Positions 14,101 through 29,100 are shown, counted from the stretch's first letter. The stretch: 64,000 bases of DNA from Enoplosus armatus (GCF_043641665.1 NC_092188.1:21428204-21492203), one strand, 5' to 3'. The notes: generated from the letters alone by a model not told the origin. Numbers and translations are program-made.

Positions 14101-17100
14101 CATCACAAAGAGTTTGAAGAGCTGTTTAGGTTGACTTTGTAAAGCAAATTTCATAACTGTGAACGAAACTGCACTTTTTTTTATTATATAAAAGAGTTTT
14201 GGCACAGTAACATACTTTGAAAATATTTAATGAGGTTAAGTTGGATGAGATGCTGAAAACATGAATTGTGTTGCTAAGGTAATGACACCACCAGTGTCTG
14301 GAGTTGCTGTGTTTGCTGTATTGGCTTAATATGCTTCCATGGAAACACGTCTTCACCTCCGTTTGAATTAAGCCTCATTTATTTTTACCCGGTATGTCAC
14401 TTGAGGATATGTCCCGCCCACAGGATCTGATCTGCTGTGGTGGCTCTCGACACAACTTATTTTAAACAGTAACATTGTTAAAAGGAAAAACAGCACAAAC
14501 AGTTGATTTTATTAGCACATTTACTGTTTCATTTATTATTTTATATGTATTGTGTGACACAGTGATCGCCGTCACCGATAAATGTGTCGCTGTAGAACTG
14601 CATGTAATGTGTTGTCTGGTGTTGTGGGCTAACAAGGCCCACTGGATCTCTAGTATCAGCCTCCCACTGCCTGAGATTCAAGCTGTAATGAACCTTCAGC
14701 AAGCGTGGTCATCAGTCAGTCTCTTACTCTCTCAGCCCTCACTTGTCCTCTTTGGTTTTCAGCCCCTGTTTCTCTTTACACTCCCTGCTTCTCTGTTGCT
14801 CTCTTTGTCTTCATTTGTCCCATTTACTGGGAACTACAGATTATTTTAGTAAGATAAAAGAAAACTTTTTTTTTTTTAAACATGAATGATGCACAGAGTC
14901 TGCTTTCACTGTTCACATAAGAAACATTGCCAGTTACTTTGAGAAAGCCGTGGAGATAAGAAAAACAGCCCATTATCAGGACAAACTTACAGCCTTTCTT
15001 TTCTTTCTTCTGCTATTTGGTGCACAATTTGTAAAAAAAAATGTTTGTTGTATTCTTTTATGTTTGATAAATAGCTGTGTCTTGTAATGTTGGGCATGAC
15101 ACCAAAATAAAAACACACACTCAGCTAAAGTAAATTAAACTTCATACTGGGGTCCATATACAACTCATTGCCCTTCTAATGCTGTGCCTGCCTGGTGTTT
15201 TATTTAAGCCTGACAGCTGTAGTGTCAAGCAAACCGTCAGTATCATGTCAGTTGAGCTCTTTCTTTTTAGCTTGTCAAGTAACACTGACCTTGACTCATG
15301 CTGGCATTTGCTGTTGTGGAAACGTGGGTACCTCTGTTGAGTGAAAGCTGGATTTTTAGGAACATCCGCTTGTTACTTTACCAGCTCACTGTCTATGAAT
15401 CACCATTTGTAATTGTTTGTAACGCTGTAACTTGCTGTTGTGTTGGCAGCTGAGGTCTGTAGTCTTGGAACAATTTGTTGTTCAGGGGCTGGGGGGTTAA
15501 ATATGATATGCTAATAGCATACAGTATTAACCCACAGACCACAGGAGACTTTTCCACACTGACTTGTTCTGGTTTTTCCACTCCCATCTCTGTTTTAATA
15601 TATCACTCTCTTATCCTGATGACCTACATGGTGCAGCTGAAGTAAGGAGAAAAAAATCACTTGGCTCTTTTGATTGTCATTTGAATCTCTAATGAGATGA
15701 TGTTAGCTGCCACAAAGAGATGAAAGCTGGTGAGGCAGATGTCTCACATTGTCTTTTTATTCATGTGACACTTCATTATTCACCCTAATGGAGTACTAAT
15801 TGAGCTAAATGCAAATTCTGTGTAAGGGGCTACGAAAATTAAGTCTGATCGGAGTGTGCTCCTTTTGCCCTCCCAGCTGTCACTGTTGGCTTTGTCAGGT
15901 TCAGACTCCAGGACGGAGACTAGACAGGAAGGTTGGAGAACACAATGGTGGACAGAGGGGGCAGCCTGACTCTGAGGAGGGGCTACAGGCGCTGCTGCTG
16001 ATTACAAACTGACCCCGATGTTGAACCCGCGATCTGGGGTCATATGGGGTGCACACACATGGAAGTGCGTTGATGTGTGATAGAGAAATGAGAGCACAGT
16101 TGAGCTTTGGAGAGCAAGAGAAGGGAAACAAAATCCTCCTCCTCCGAATATTCCAGGGTCACAGCAGGCTGAGCGGAAGGAAAGAAGGAAGCAACAGAGA
16201 TGTCTGAAAGCAAGCAGTCGATCTTTGGTTGCATAACCTTCTTTCAGAAAGATACTGTAGCTGATGCCTGTGTGTGTGTGTGTGCGTGTGTGTGTGTGTG
16301 TGTGTGTATGCGTTTGAATATGCACTCTTGCACTCTACTCAGGTCGATATTTTGGTCAATTTCCATGTTTTTTGCGAAACTTTGCGAGGTAGTTGGCTCT
16401 CTCTTTTGTGTGCTCGCTGCTCTGTGCTTTCAGTTTATGTTGTTTTGTGTTTTTTTTTATTCTTTCCTTTCTTTTAAGTTATTTTTCCAGGCTGTCTCCC
16501 CACAGCTGCCCCATGCAGACTCAAGTGACATCCACTTCTCCTGTTACCCTCCTCTCCTCTCCCCCCTCTCCCCGCCTGTCCTCAGAGGTCTCGAGTTTCT
16601 ATCTGGTCCGGTACATTAACATCTCTTTACTGTTTCAGCTCTTTTTCCTTTAAAGCACAGAACCTCACCTTCCCAACCTTTCCCCCCTTTCTAATTCCTA
16701 ATAACTAAACTCTCAGCCTCTACCTCAGCCTCTCCCGGCCTCGCACCCTCCTGCTCTATTTTGACTTCTCACCGTGCCCATGGTGGAGTTTGTGTGTTCT
16801 TGGTGTACTCTATGATTTTGTTTGTGTGTTCTGTGCTTGTTGTTTTGTCATTGTCGTGTCGTATTGTTGTCGTGTTGTGTCCCTCCCTCCTCCCGACCCT
16901 CCATCCTCTCCCGCCTCACTCTGACCCTCCAAACCTGTGATCACGATGGTGGCGTCGCCCCCCCCCCCCCCCCCCCCCCCACTCCTTCCTTCCTCTTCTC
17001 CTCCTCCGTCTCCCCCTTACCCTTCGTGCATCCTCTCACATCCATCTTCCTCTCCTCTGTCTGTGTCTGTCCATTCTGTGATGTGATCCCAGAAGACATG

Positions 17101-20100
17101 GACTCACCAAGTTGGACGAACTCAGGTCTGTCCCCTCTTCTTCTTCACCTTCTGTCTTTTCTGAATCAGCCTCCTCTTCTTCTTTTTCTTCTCCTCCTAC
17201 TTTTATTCACTCTGTACGTCTTCCTGGCTTGCCGTCCCCCACCCACCTCCCCTCACCTCAAGTCTTTTCCTTTCTCGCTTCACGCGCATTCTCTGGTGCC
17301 GCTTGCGCTCTTGATTGTTCTGTACACAGCGCTTCTGGCGTCGTTGTCATTTCGCACTCTTTTTATTTTGCTGCGGACAGACTGTGTATGCTTACAGTTC
17401 ATAGAAGCATGGTCATGGTCACCCCACTGTGGTTTCTTTGCATCAGGTCTTGACATGAGACACTGTGTTATTCTCTACCTAGAAAAAACGTACTGCCAGT
17501 GTATGACTCCAGCTCCATATTTACCATCAACAACAGACATGAGAGTGGTATTAATCTTCTCATCAAACTCTCTGCAAGGAAATGTGTAAGCATATTTCTT
17601 GTTGATGTCTTGTCCCCTAAAACTGGGGGGCTATGGATAAAAAGGCCAGCAATTCCTACGCTATTCTTCTGATGTGGCCCTCACAGTAAAGCTGTAAGCT
17701 GTAAAGCTGATCTGGAAGACAAAGTCATCACAACAAACACTGTTGTAATCATTTCTGACTGCACTATAACTTAAAAAGCAGCATAACTAAAGGAGCTGAT
17801 CAACTAAATTTACAGATGTTGGAAACAGTGACTGGTATGGTGTGACCTAACAGTTTCTGAATGCCGAAATGACCCTTTCCCTGTAATTCAGAGAGAAGTA
17901 AAGACGTGAAAGTGTGAAAGCTGCAGTGTAGTAACGGTAAACCGAATTAACCAAGAGAGGCAGAGATTGAACTTAATTGTCATGAGAAAAATTCACTTTG
18001 CCTCACCTATGCAGTCATTCATTTGTCTCAGCTTGTATTGCTTTTCTTTGTCTGTGCGTGTGTGTGTGAAGCCATAGGCATACTGTGTGTGCGCATGGCA
18101 CTGTTATGTGTGCATTCACCTTCACTTTATCATTACCATCAAATGACACACAAGTAGAGACAGAGAGCAAGTGGAGAGAATGGAGATGCAGGTCCAGCAG
18201 GAAAGTCATAATTTGGTGGCGGTTGAAAGTTTGTTTTTGCAGAGAAGAACAAATGTAGCAGTCTCAGCAGAAGGCATTTGTTGTAAGGTATTATTTTGGT
18301 GTTTTATTTTCCTTTTAGATACATAAGATGTGGACAGTTCTTATGCAGCAGCGTTATTACCTCCGCAGAACAAGGTTAAGCTTGTGTATTGATTATAGCG
18401 TGATGTTTGCATAATGCAAATTGCGCTTGCAGCAATATGAAACAAAGCACAGTGCTTAAATTGAGTTTAGGAGGAGAGGAAACGGGCAAACAGGATGATG
18501 TGATGATTTGACAAAACACTGAAATGAGAGAGAAAAAAAAGCCGGAGTGGATTTTGCAAGCCTTTTCACTTTGAGCTGAGAGGGATGCGTTGGCCAGTTA
18601 GTCGGATCAATCAGGAATTTCATTTGCTGTCAAAGGATTGGCATTTACCCAGAATCTCATGTAAAATGTGTCCCAAGAATTGTTGGAGGTCGTACATTTT
18701 GTTCACTGTAATGTAAGTGTCCAAAGCTTCCATACTATGTAGTAGAAATCAATAAATTGTGCTATTCGATTATTATTCAGTCCATTAAAAAGAACATTTT
18801 GGTTGAAATTTTCCATGAAGTTAAATGCTTCCTGGAATAGAGACAATTGGTTGCAAATGTAGCTGTTTAATATGTTATGCAGCTTACCTTTACCAGTCAG
18901 TATTTTGTGTTTTCTGTTTTTGTTTCTGTGTTGATACAGCCGACCATTCAGCTTTTTCCCATTAGATCTCTCCTTGTCATAGCTCATGGCTCATAGCTCA
19001 GCAGAAGCTTGTCTCTCACCATAACAGTATGTCCCTCCATCAGGTCTTCCTCACTCCCTCAGCCCCCCACCACCCTCTGACAGCCTCCTGTCTCTGTGCT
19101 TAGGTATGGACATGGAAGAGAGGACCAGGCAGATGAAGCTGAAGATGAACAAGTACAAGCAGGGAGCGGGCTCTGACTCCAGACTGGAGCAGGACTACCA
19201 CAAGGTAACAACATGTCCAGATATGCTTTCTGCATGCTTCGCTACTCCAGATTCACAGAAAAACATGTACCCACAGTACACTACACTGTCTGCATGGTTG
19301 CACTGTGCATAGGCCATATGGCACACTTTGCAAGCAGTCAAGCATGTACACATGCACATATCAACATGATACTGCACATGTGCATTGATGTTTGCATAGA
19401 CACATAGACACTGTATAGACACAGACAAAGACACACAAACATACTGAAACAGGTAAACACTCCACTCAGGTCAAAGGTTGGAAGTTAGGCTAGGTTCAAG
19501 TTTTTTAAAGGGTCAGTTCACCCAAATCACAAAAAGCAAAATATATATGTCTTGAGCCATGCAGATAGTTTCGCTTTGACATTTCAATGGAAACACATCA
19601 TCTGAAAAACTCAGTAGCAACATACCTTCCCTGAAACTATGTCTTCGTAACTTGTGATAAATACCAGATCTCACTTTCATCTGTTTTTGTAAATAACTGA
19701 AGATAGGACATAATTATAATCATAATAATTCATGCTCACAGCAAGGTCTGTGGATTATCTTGAGTAACTGGGACAAAGTTTCTGGAAAGACACACGGCTG
19801 TTGAGCTTTTCAAATATCATTCTTTAGTGCTTTGAGCCATACAAGTATATGTGGGGACGTCCAAATCTCAGCACATGAAAGCAAAATCATCTGCAAGGCG
19901 AGATACAACCAGAAGTAAGTGAGGAAATTTGTTTTCTCTGTGTCATTTGGGTGACTGAGCCTTTAAGCCTTTCGTTGTACATTCAAGGAATGTGACAGTG
20001 AGCGTGTGCAGAGTCAAGTGTTTACTACTCTGTTCTGCAGAGGTCCCGAGCATGTTTAGAGAGCCCGGCCTGTGCCTGGTGTCTCGCTGCAGTCTGGGCC

Positions 20101-23100
20101 AAGCCGTACAAGACAAAGGCTCTCTGTCCAGCTTTCCTTTTAAGTCTGTGGTATGAAAACTATTGTATTAGGAGCAGCCAATGTGTTTGCAAGGAGTCTA
20201 TAAAAAGCAGATTAAATTGTGAGTTGTCCTTCTCTGCTGAACATTATCCTTCTTGGAAGTGCCATTGACAAAACAATGCTCTCCCTATTATTAAACAAGA
20301 CTTCTGAGTGCTTGCTCTTGAACCGCAGTGTAATACAAAACAGTTACTGTAACACTCAGTTCAGTTTCTCTTGCAGTAAACATCCCACACAAAAAATACA
20401 CACAGGATATTATATACAAATCTCCTTCAGGGTGGTGCCAAGAGTGCCATCCCAGTAGAGCTTCCAATGAAGTCTCAGTGTAAAGATAGCTGAGTAAAAA
20501 TCTGTTTCACAAGCCACCTAAATGTCACTAGTTTTTAAATGATATATTCATTTTGGTAAGGCTATATTACCAACAGAGGACAACTGTCAGCCCCAAAGAC
20601 TCCATGGAAACTGTTTGTCAATCGGTTGTTTGTACTTTTATAAATCGCAAATTAAGAAATATAAGAATTTGCATCACTGAAGTAAATTAACAACTAAGGT
20701 GTGTCGTGCATTATTACCTAATCTCTGTCTAGTCTAGTTTTAGGACTTAACTTTAGTTTATACTATGCTCGCATGGTTCATATTCATAAGTAAAGTTAAC
20801 TTAATGACACACAGAAACCCTGGGGCCAGAAAACCGTGGCCTCTGGATCTTGGGCCTATAATACAGGAGGGGGCAATAGGAGCCCAACAACTAATTCTTG
20901 ATAGGGGCCACGTAACATTTTCTCATAGATGATCATGTTTTTTATGTAAAATCTTGATTTGCAAAGTAACTAATAACTATTGCTACCAGATGACTGTAGT
21001 GCAGTGAAAAATACAACATTTCCCTCTGAAAAGAAGAGTACAAGTATAAAGTAGCATCAAATGGAAATACTCAAGAAGAGTACAAGCGTAAGTAGTATCA
21101 GACTTAGAATATAAAAGAATTCAACAGACCAATCATTGCCATTCTCAGTTCTGTTTCTGGTGATGTAATCAGTAATGTGCTCAGTGATGTAATCAGTGTC
21201 GGCAAGAGCCAGGCCTGTCAAAACTTTCTGATCAGCATCTATTGATTTGTGATTAGTGCTGCTGACAGTGAATGATGCTGACAATGAAGTTGCCATTCTA
21301 GACAGCACTAAATGCTGTGATCATCCTGAGTTCCCAGACAGTATCTCACATTGTGAAAACCTGCAGGATTCAACCCTCAGCCTTATGTGTTTCTGCTACT
21401 TGAATGTCTCTTTGATGTATTTGAAGTATATTCTGACCTTTGAAAAGGCACACCTAATACACCTTATGCAACAACATCGTCCCTACTCTTTCTTTCTGTA
21501 CTCCTCTGAGAGCTAAACTAGTCTACATCATTCACATTCATCAGCCCACTTCTGCAGCAGAACTTATCTTGATCAAGACTGGTTATCCTTAAAAAGCTAC
21601 AGGCATGCGAGCTGTGTTTTGGCTGCACTTAAAGTTCATACCCTTTTGTCATTTTTTAAAGTTTACATTAGTCTGTTATTTTATGTTGAGTGTCTCCTTT
21701 TTACAAGTACAGTATGAATAACCACTAAACATTTGAGAAGAGCATTGTGTTTGCCAAAAGGACTGCACAAGTCACGCACCAGAAACATCTTTTGGGTTCC
21801 AGGACGTCACCATAATAATAACCATTTAAGTGTTGTTTTTGTTTCTCTGCAGCGCTCGGGCCGAGATCCACGGGGCTCAGATAACCTATCGGCCAAGTCA
21901 TCGGACAGTGATGTAAGCGACGTGTCCGCTGTGTCGAGAACCAGCAGTGCCTCTCGGTTCAGCAGCACGAGCTACATGTCTGTCCAATCAGAAAGGCCGC
22001 AAGGGAACCGCAAGATCCGGTAGGCCAATGTCCACACCAGGGGGGACAGTGAACTTTGTCCCACTCTTTAAACTCATCAAGCTGTTATCAGGAATGGACA
22101 AATCCCCCTTCAGCTGTGAACTCGTCTTTCCATACATGTTGCCATGTCCAGACGTTTTCAGCTGTGAAACTGTTTGCACCTGGTCAAGCTTAAAGAGGAA
22201 AATGCACCGCCTAGCACCGCGTGTCATTTTCTCTCTGCGATGAGTTCAGGTTTGGCTTCGCTTTAGAAAAATCTGGAGCCAAATGGTTGAACTCTGCTCA
22301 TTCAGGCTGTTGGGGGAAGTTTGTCCGTATCTGGCAACGCACAGTGAAACATAAAACACATTGCATCTCTTTGGTGTTGTTCATATCAAAGCATAAAACA
22401 AATTCATTCGCATGGCGCTTTGCTGTAAGTCTCCGTTATTTTGAATGAGTCTGCTTTTGATCTTGGCTGCACTGCGTCTCCGTGTTTGTCTTTCTTTCTC
22501 TTGTTGTTGACAATATTCATGCTTTTTTTGGTTTTCTTTCTGCTTTGCATGTGCTGCTCTCTTGCTTCTGTCTCCGCCCTCAGCCAGTTGCAATCAAGGA
22601 GCCAGTCTCGGGAGGGGGATGAGCAGTTAGGAGAAGTGCTAGAGGAGGAGGAAGCGGGTGGGGGAGGAGGCCAGGATGGGAGAAGGGCCAGTAAAGGGGG
22701 GAGATCGCACGGAGGGAGTAAGGGATCAGGGGGGAAGGTAGACACAGACAAGGAGCGTCAGGAGGATATGGTGGAGAAAGAAGAGGACTTGCACCAGAGG
22801 AGTATCTCAGAGACTGACCTCAGGTAACACGTGTGTGGCAGCCTCTAACTGTAGACTCCTACTAACAGTAATGAAGACCTGTAGCACCCAGTGGCCCACT
22901 GACCTTTGCACGTTTATGTGACGATGTGCAAAGCAGAGTTTGGTGACTATCCTCCACCCTTTAATCTTGATGATTATATAACTGTGGCCCCATTAACCCT
23001 TACCAACACTAAAGTAGAATTACTAACTACTGGATAATTGTAGTGAGCTGACATCAGTTTGGTAACCCATGCAGCCTGTTCACACTTAAGTAGCAGATAA

Positions 23101-26100
23101 AACAGTACAGCAAGCATTTTCAGATTAACCCAAATCACAAAAGAAAAAGAAATACATATATGTAGCCATGCAGATGGGTTCAGTTACATTTGCAGAGACT
23201 TTAAGATATCTTCTGCAGGAATAAAGTACAGAGAACTAAGTGTCGATGTACAGAATATACAGTATAGAATATACAGTAGCGGTTAGGAGGTAAAGTAAAT
23301 GGGATAATAAGATGAAGGAATTAAGTGAGTGTTAGCATGGCATAGCATTAACCGATGTAATATAGGAAGGAATAGGGAATTGCTTCTTTTATTCACCCCA
23401 TGATGGAAGGCAGGAAATTTGATAAAAATGTATTATACATAAAAAGGATCTTTCCAAATTAAATACTAAGCCACAGACCTCACTGTCATCAGATTTCATA
23501 TACTATTTTCTTCTATTACTTTGGCCGAATCCAGTAGAAACTGTTAACTTTGATGTCTGCGGATTATCCTGACTAACCAGGAATGTGCTGCTGTGTTTGA
23601 GATGTAATTTTTGAAAATGAAAATGAAATGAGAAAAATACAATGCAGCACAATGGAGGTGAATCAAAATTGCAGTCACCTCCACTGTCTTGGGGCGGAGG
23701 CAGAGATGGATATCTCAAAACCTCAGTGAATAAAACCAAACCCACATATCCGCATGGCAAGATACCACTAGGTGTAAGTGGGAGAAAACTAAAGATTTCT
23801 ACAAATATTCCTACCGTAGTGGGATGTGACACTTTCACAAACTCTCACAGAGAATATGTTGCATTGCAAAGCTAAAACTCACAGTTTGCTAGCAGATAGG
23901 GGTGAGTTGCCACCTTAGAGGCACACAACAGCAACAGTGCTTTGGTGTGTTACTCTTGTTGTCAAGCATCTGTCTATTCTCATTATGTTAACCTTTGCCT
24001 TGTGTGCCATTCTGAAGAGTAGAATTTATCTTAGAGATGTCATATAATTATATAATATATTTCACCATGTTGCATGACAAAATATGGTTGTATTTCATTG
24101 TAATCAATCACACATACATGACTGAATGCATGTATGGAAATATTTACTTTTTGATTGATGCATGCAGACTACTTTGGTTTTAACATGTTAAGACTATATT
24201 TAACACTATTTTACTGTGGCCACAAGACAGTATAGTTTGATTTCTGAAGAGTGTAGGACCAGCAGGTGGAAAACGTATAGAACAAATTGATTTGGAATCC
24301 CACAGCAGGATGAAAGCTTAGCTTACTCTCCTAATAAGATGTCTTCACTATCAAATCACACTCACAGCAGGATCTAAGTCAGTGCTTCTTCCCCACATTG
24401 GTCCAGCTCAGTGTCTGCTTGGACTTGAGAGAAAACACATTAAGATAAAAGCTATACCCTCTTATGTGCGATTAACACTTCACCAGTGTGTCCAGTCTGA
24501 TTAAGAAAACGCATACCACATGTGTGGGGGGCCGAATGCACATGTCGGAAAGCGTGAGCAGATACACTGACAGGTGTACAGGTACTATAGTACCTACACA
24601 GGGAACTTTTAGGTACAGATTCATGCTGAAAGAAGATCCTGAGACAGTGCAGTGGTGTCTACTTAGGCTGCAGTCTGTGTTGCTTTACTGTTTGTCTGTG
24701 CTGCTCAGTGCCGGGATGTTGCGTCAGTATTCTGCCTGTCTGTGTTTTCCACATACCGTCTGAGTGTCGCTCTGCACCTGCAACTTGTCAACCCAAACCC
24801 CCCACATTCCTCCAGCTACTCCTCGACATGCCCAGAACATTTCTTTCTCTCCGTGTGACACCACAACGCTCATACCTACACTGTCAACCAGCAAGTCACT
24901 TTCAGTTAAGTCACTGGAAACTATAATTACTATTAAAAAGCCTGCCATATATACGTATTGAAGATACATTTGAATGCAGCTACAATATTCAAATTCCAAA
25001 CAATGTCTTCCTCCTTGACTGAAAGTGAGCTGGTTTAGCTTTTAACATGCTGATCAACCCCAATTCCTTCATGACAGCTACAGTATAAATCTGTAATGTA
25101 CCTATTATTTTCACAACATGTGAGTCAATGCATATTCTGCTTTTCTGGGACAACACCACATGAGAAGAGATATGCTAGGACGACCAAAGAAACCCACTCT
25201 GTACTGTATTACTCATTCAGGTTCAGTGAAGATGTTCATGTGAGTGTTGCACCTGTACACAGTAAATAACCAGGCAATTAGCCTCAAAACGCTATGTTTC
25301 ACAGTGGTGTTAAAATAGTTAACAGTCTCAGGGTCCCCAAATGAATCAAATGTTCAACAATAATCCTGTTTGTAGTCAAAGGTATTTACACAACAATAAT
25401 AGCTGAATGCTCAGTTATCTTCTAACGCTGCTGCCCAAGACATTGCTTCAATTAAATAAAAAAATATAAAACAGTAGAGTAAATCGATCCCGTCATTCTC
25501 TTTAATGAAACATTTCATGACATAACAAGGAGATTGGAGCCAAAACAGTTTGTGGATTCATTGATTAGTTGATCTTTTGAGTCATTTTCCAAGCAGAAAT
25601 TCCAAACATTTGCTAATTCCAGCTTCCAGTATTTCTATAATTAATACACAACATTCGTGGACCCTCCAACCCTAACCTTTTGCACTTTTAATTGCTTCAG
25701 CTAAGCAGCACTTCAGTTCTCTGCTGTACTTGTGACAGGGAAGTCGAGGAACACATGATTTCAATATATTTTGCAGACCTTTGTGCTGCTGCCCAGTGTC
25801 ATTCTCTTATTTTGTAAGAAGACTTTCATGTGTGGCATTGAAGCCACAAATTTCAGTTCCATATGCTCTTTTTCTACGTCATAAGCGTAGCAGTGCGATG
25901 TGTTCTGTATGCTCAGGGATACGAAAAGGGACATCTATTTTCCATGTGCTCTTATGTAAGCTCCGCCAGTGACAACGCTCACATCAGCTTGTACATTGAA
26001 CTTAAACAGCAAACAGAGGACTGAGCCTCAAGATCGATACTGTACAGTACTGGAAATATTCAACACTGTGTCCTGAGAGCTTTGAAGGACTCAGGAAGTT

Positions 26101-29100
26101 GCTGTGTAATGGATAAGATGCCAACTGCCTCTAGCTAAAAAAGGGTTCATTCACTGCTCTATGTGATCTGTGTGATTCGGCAGAAACATCGCTACTAGCT
26201 ACATTTACTTATGACTCATCTCCTATCTATTGAGGTCACAGTGTAAATATACATCTGCTACTCATTAAACAAGCCTGCTCACATTGGCTCGGCGTATGAA
26301 CATCATGATAGCCATATGTGTTTTTAGTCCATGAGAGGCAAATGCACACACGCGGCTCTAAGCTGATGTCGTGTCCGGTGGTCTCCAGGATGTAAGGAGC
26401 TTTCCATCAGCATTTTTAAATCCCTCATCACCTCTTCTCCTCCATGCCTCTTTCATCTAATATTGTTGCGCAGGTAATGCCTCATTCATGTGAGGGGCTG
26501 ATCTTTACTAAAAGGAAGGAAGGGATGTTTACTTTAACCCCCTGGTCCAACCCGCCTCATTCAGCCTGTCTGGTGAATGTTGGCAGAGTGCTGTGTCTGG
26601 GTTACCTCTCAGCTGATGATAACATTTCAATACGAGCTTCAGACTTTTAATTAATCACTTCCGCCTCTGATGAAAAACTTCGTAGCTGTGTTGACAGGCG
26701 TGTACGCATGCTAATGCTGTGGCCGGGGGCACGGTTGCCATGGAAACCGTTCTTCTGCCTCACCTGATAAAGAAGCAGTGATCCTCTCTGTGAAAGGATC
26801 AGCATGGGAGGACAGGATGCACTTTGTATGACTTTTACATACACGAACAGTATTCCTGATCCAGCTGTCAGAACAACAGACATGTTTCTTCCTGGTTGGC
26901 TAAATACTGAGTTTAATTAAAACACAATATATTAATATAACTGGATGTTGAACATGTCTTGGCAGCAGTATTTGTTGTGTCTGAACATTATATGACACTG
27001 CAGTGTTTCTGAGTCATTTTCTAGTACTGCAGCTTTTAGAAATAGAAATAAATAAATCTTGTTTTTATATGAAGATAAAGTCCTTTCTTACACTCGATGT
27101 ACTGATGACTTTTAATGGTCATGTTTTGCCTTATGGTGACCACCAAGTGAAAGTCAGAGGTGACTGACGGTTGTATTTCATTGTCATCTTACAGTATGTA
27201 GATTGCCCCATTGAAAGATGGCATGGCGTCAACACTTTAGCAAGACAAAAAAAAAAAAAAATCCGGGTTTTGTTTTGCCTTGGGAACATCTTGGCCTAGA
27301 TGAAAATGCATGGTGGGCAATCTGCATGATGAGGAACACTATGTTCTTTGGGCTGAGGTTGAAAATCAGAATTCCCTGGAGAGTCCCAGTTTTCCAAGCA
27401 GGCACATTTACACAGTGAGACTGGCCTGAGACCAAGACCTTTCCAGAGAGTAGAGACTACAGTAATGTAGTCTCAGTAACGTAATGTACAGTAATGAGAC
27501 ATTAAACTTTATTGTCGGCCTGCTTCCTCGACATGGATTAAGGATCGTCCTACAGTAGATATAGACGTGTTGACTAATACAGTGTGTCCAGTCAGACCTG
27601 AAGAACATGTGTCCCATTAGATGAATACATTGCAGCTAGAGTATTATTTTGCATGTATCACACAGCATGAATTTCTCTTTGAAAGGGCCTGAACAATCTC
27701 TCCACTCGTCCATTTTAACCTTGGTGGGTGATCATTTGTAGAGGCAACAATGCCCCAGTAACCTTGCCACTGTGGAGGCAGCATTACTGCCCTGTGTGGA
27801 CCCGATGAAGTGCAGCCTCACTGTGATGCTAGTGAAAGAGCATATTTGAGAATGTCACCTGTACCACATCGGCCCGTGGTGTTGTCAGGCGCTTGAAGTC
27901 AGTTTCAAAGCTTCTGGGCTGCATTAACTGATCAAACGAACTAATCCCCCAATAAGCATTCAATATTTATGTGTTAAAGTACAGACTGATCCATAACAGA
28001 ACCCACTGGCATTAGAACTGGCATAAACAAAAGGCTTTACTGCAGGCCTCGGTACGAGGTGTATTCTTTCAGAGCACATCTGACTTATTTCACCACCAGC
28101 TGACAACCAAAATAAGACGTATAAACAACCAAAAGGTAGTGTTTATGTCTCGAGTTTTTTTACAATTCACATGTGGCAGTGCATAGTGTTCTTGTCAGCA
28201 GTGACAGGTAGAGTGCTGAAGCTATAGCAAGGGTTAACATTTAAATTAAAAGCATCACTCTCCTTCAATGTCATGGTAATGCAATGTTGTGGCCTGCACT
28301 TGAAATCCTATAACTATGTCAGACGTAATCTTGATTACGTACGATCATTTTCTTAATTCTAACAGGACGGAGTTGAACACTAATGTCTGATATATTAAAG
28401 AGCAGAATTTGAAGGAGCCTAATTGAAGTAATTGATGGAGTCAATTGACGAAATGCATCGATTCTTCTCCCATTTTAGTCGGCATGTCTCTCCATAAGTT
28501 ATCTTTATAAGACAGTTACATGGTGGGGGTCAGGCACTTTAATTAATGAATAGTAGCCTGAGGGCTCTGCACGTAACTCATCCCATTAAGAATGCGCAGC
28601 CTATGATACAGAATGTAATTTGTCTCTTAAAGATAATTTCATGAGCAGAGCTAAAATAAGACCCCAATTTGGACGCTGACCTATTTCCTTTCAAACAGGA
28701 AGAGCTGGAGCATAATGCTGATGAAAGACAACTTTTTGTGGGCAGTTTTAGTGTAGAGGTACTGAGTGTGTGGTCACGACTCAGGTGCAGAGAAGTTCCT
28801 TTCTGTCTCCAGAAAGTTCCAGTGTTAATTGGAGTAAATTAAGTCAATTTAGCAAATGTTTTTTGAGGAAGGAAATGCATTCAACACGTTAGACCTCAAG
28901 GAAGGTGTGAAGCACTGAATGTCAGAAACAAAACTCCACAGGGCATCTTTTATTTTTGTACTTGTGAACAGCAGTCGGCAAAACAATCTCACCACAATCC
29001 ATCGTATCACCATTACCTGACAACTGCTCTTTCCAAGGTCAAAATGAACTCTCAGTCAACTTTTTAGCCAACATCAGAAAATGGAAATTAATAATATTTA

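Larger units (their letters stand above)
13418..17092. other. rims2 intron with simple repeats
   Basis: Contains a GT repeat at 16269-16308, a poly-C run at 16958-16980 and CT-rich tracts. A weak 33-nt phase-1 segment at 15899-15931 was noted but not called. No other exon was supported. Confidence 0.5.

Noticed and set aside
15899..15931. 33-base phase-1 segment that could be another microexon (SSDSRTETRQEG)
   Set aside because: The donor (AAG|gttgga) is poor and there is no homology; too weak to call beside the better candidates.
16822..17589. 255-residue plus-strand open frame
   Set aside because: It runs through a poly-C run and CT-rich low-complexity DNA, giving Pro/Ser/Leu repeats without domain structure; the real coding part here is at most the 33-base microexon at 17093, in a different frame.
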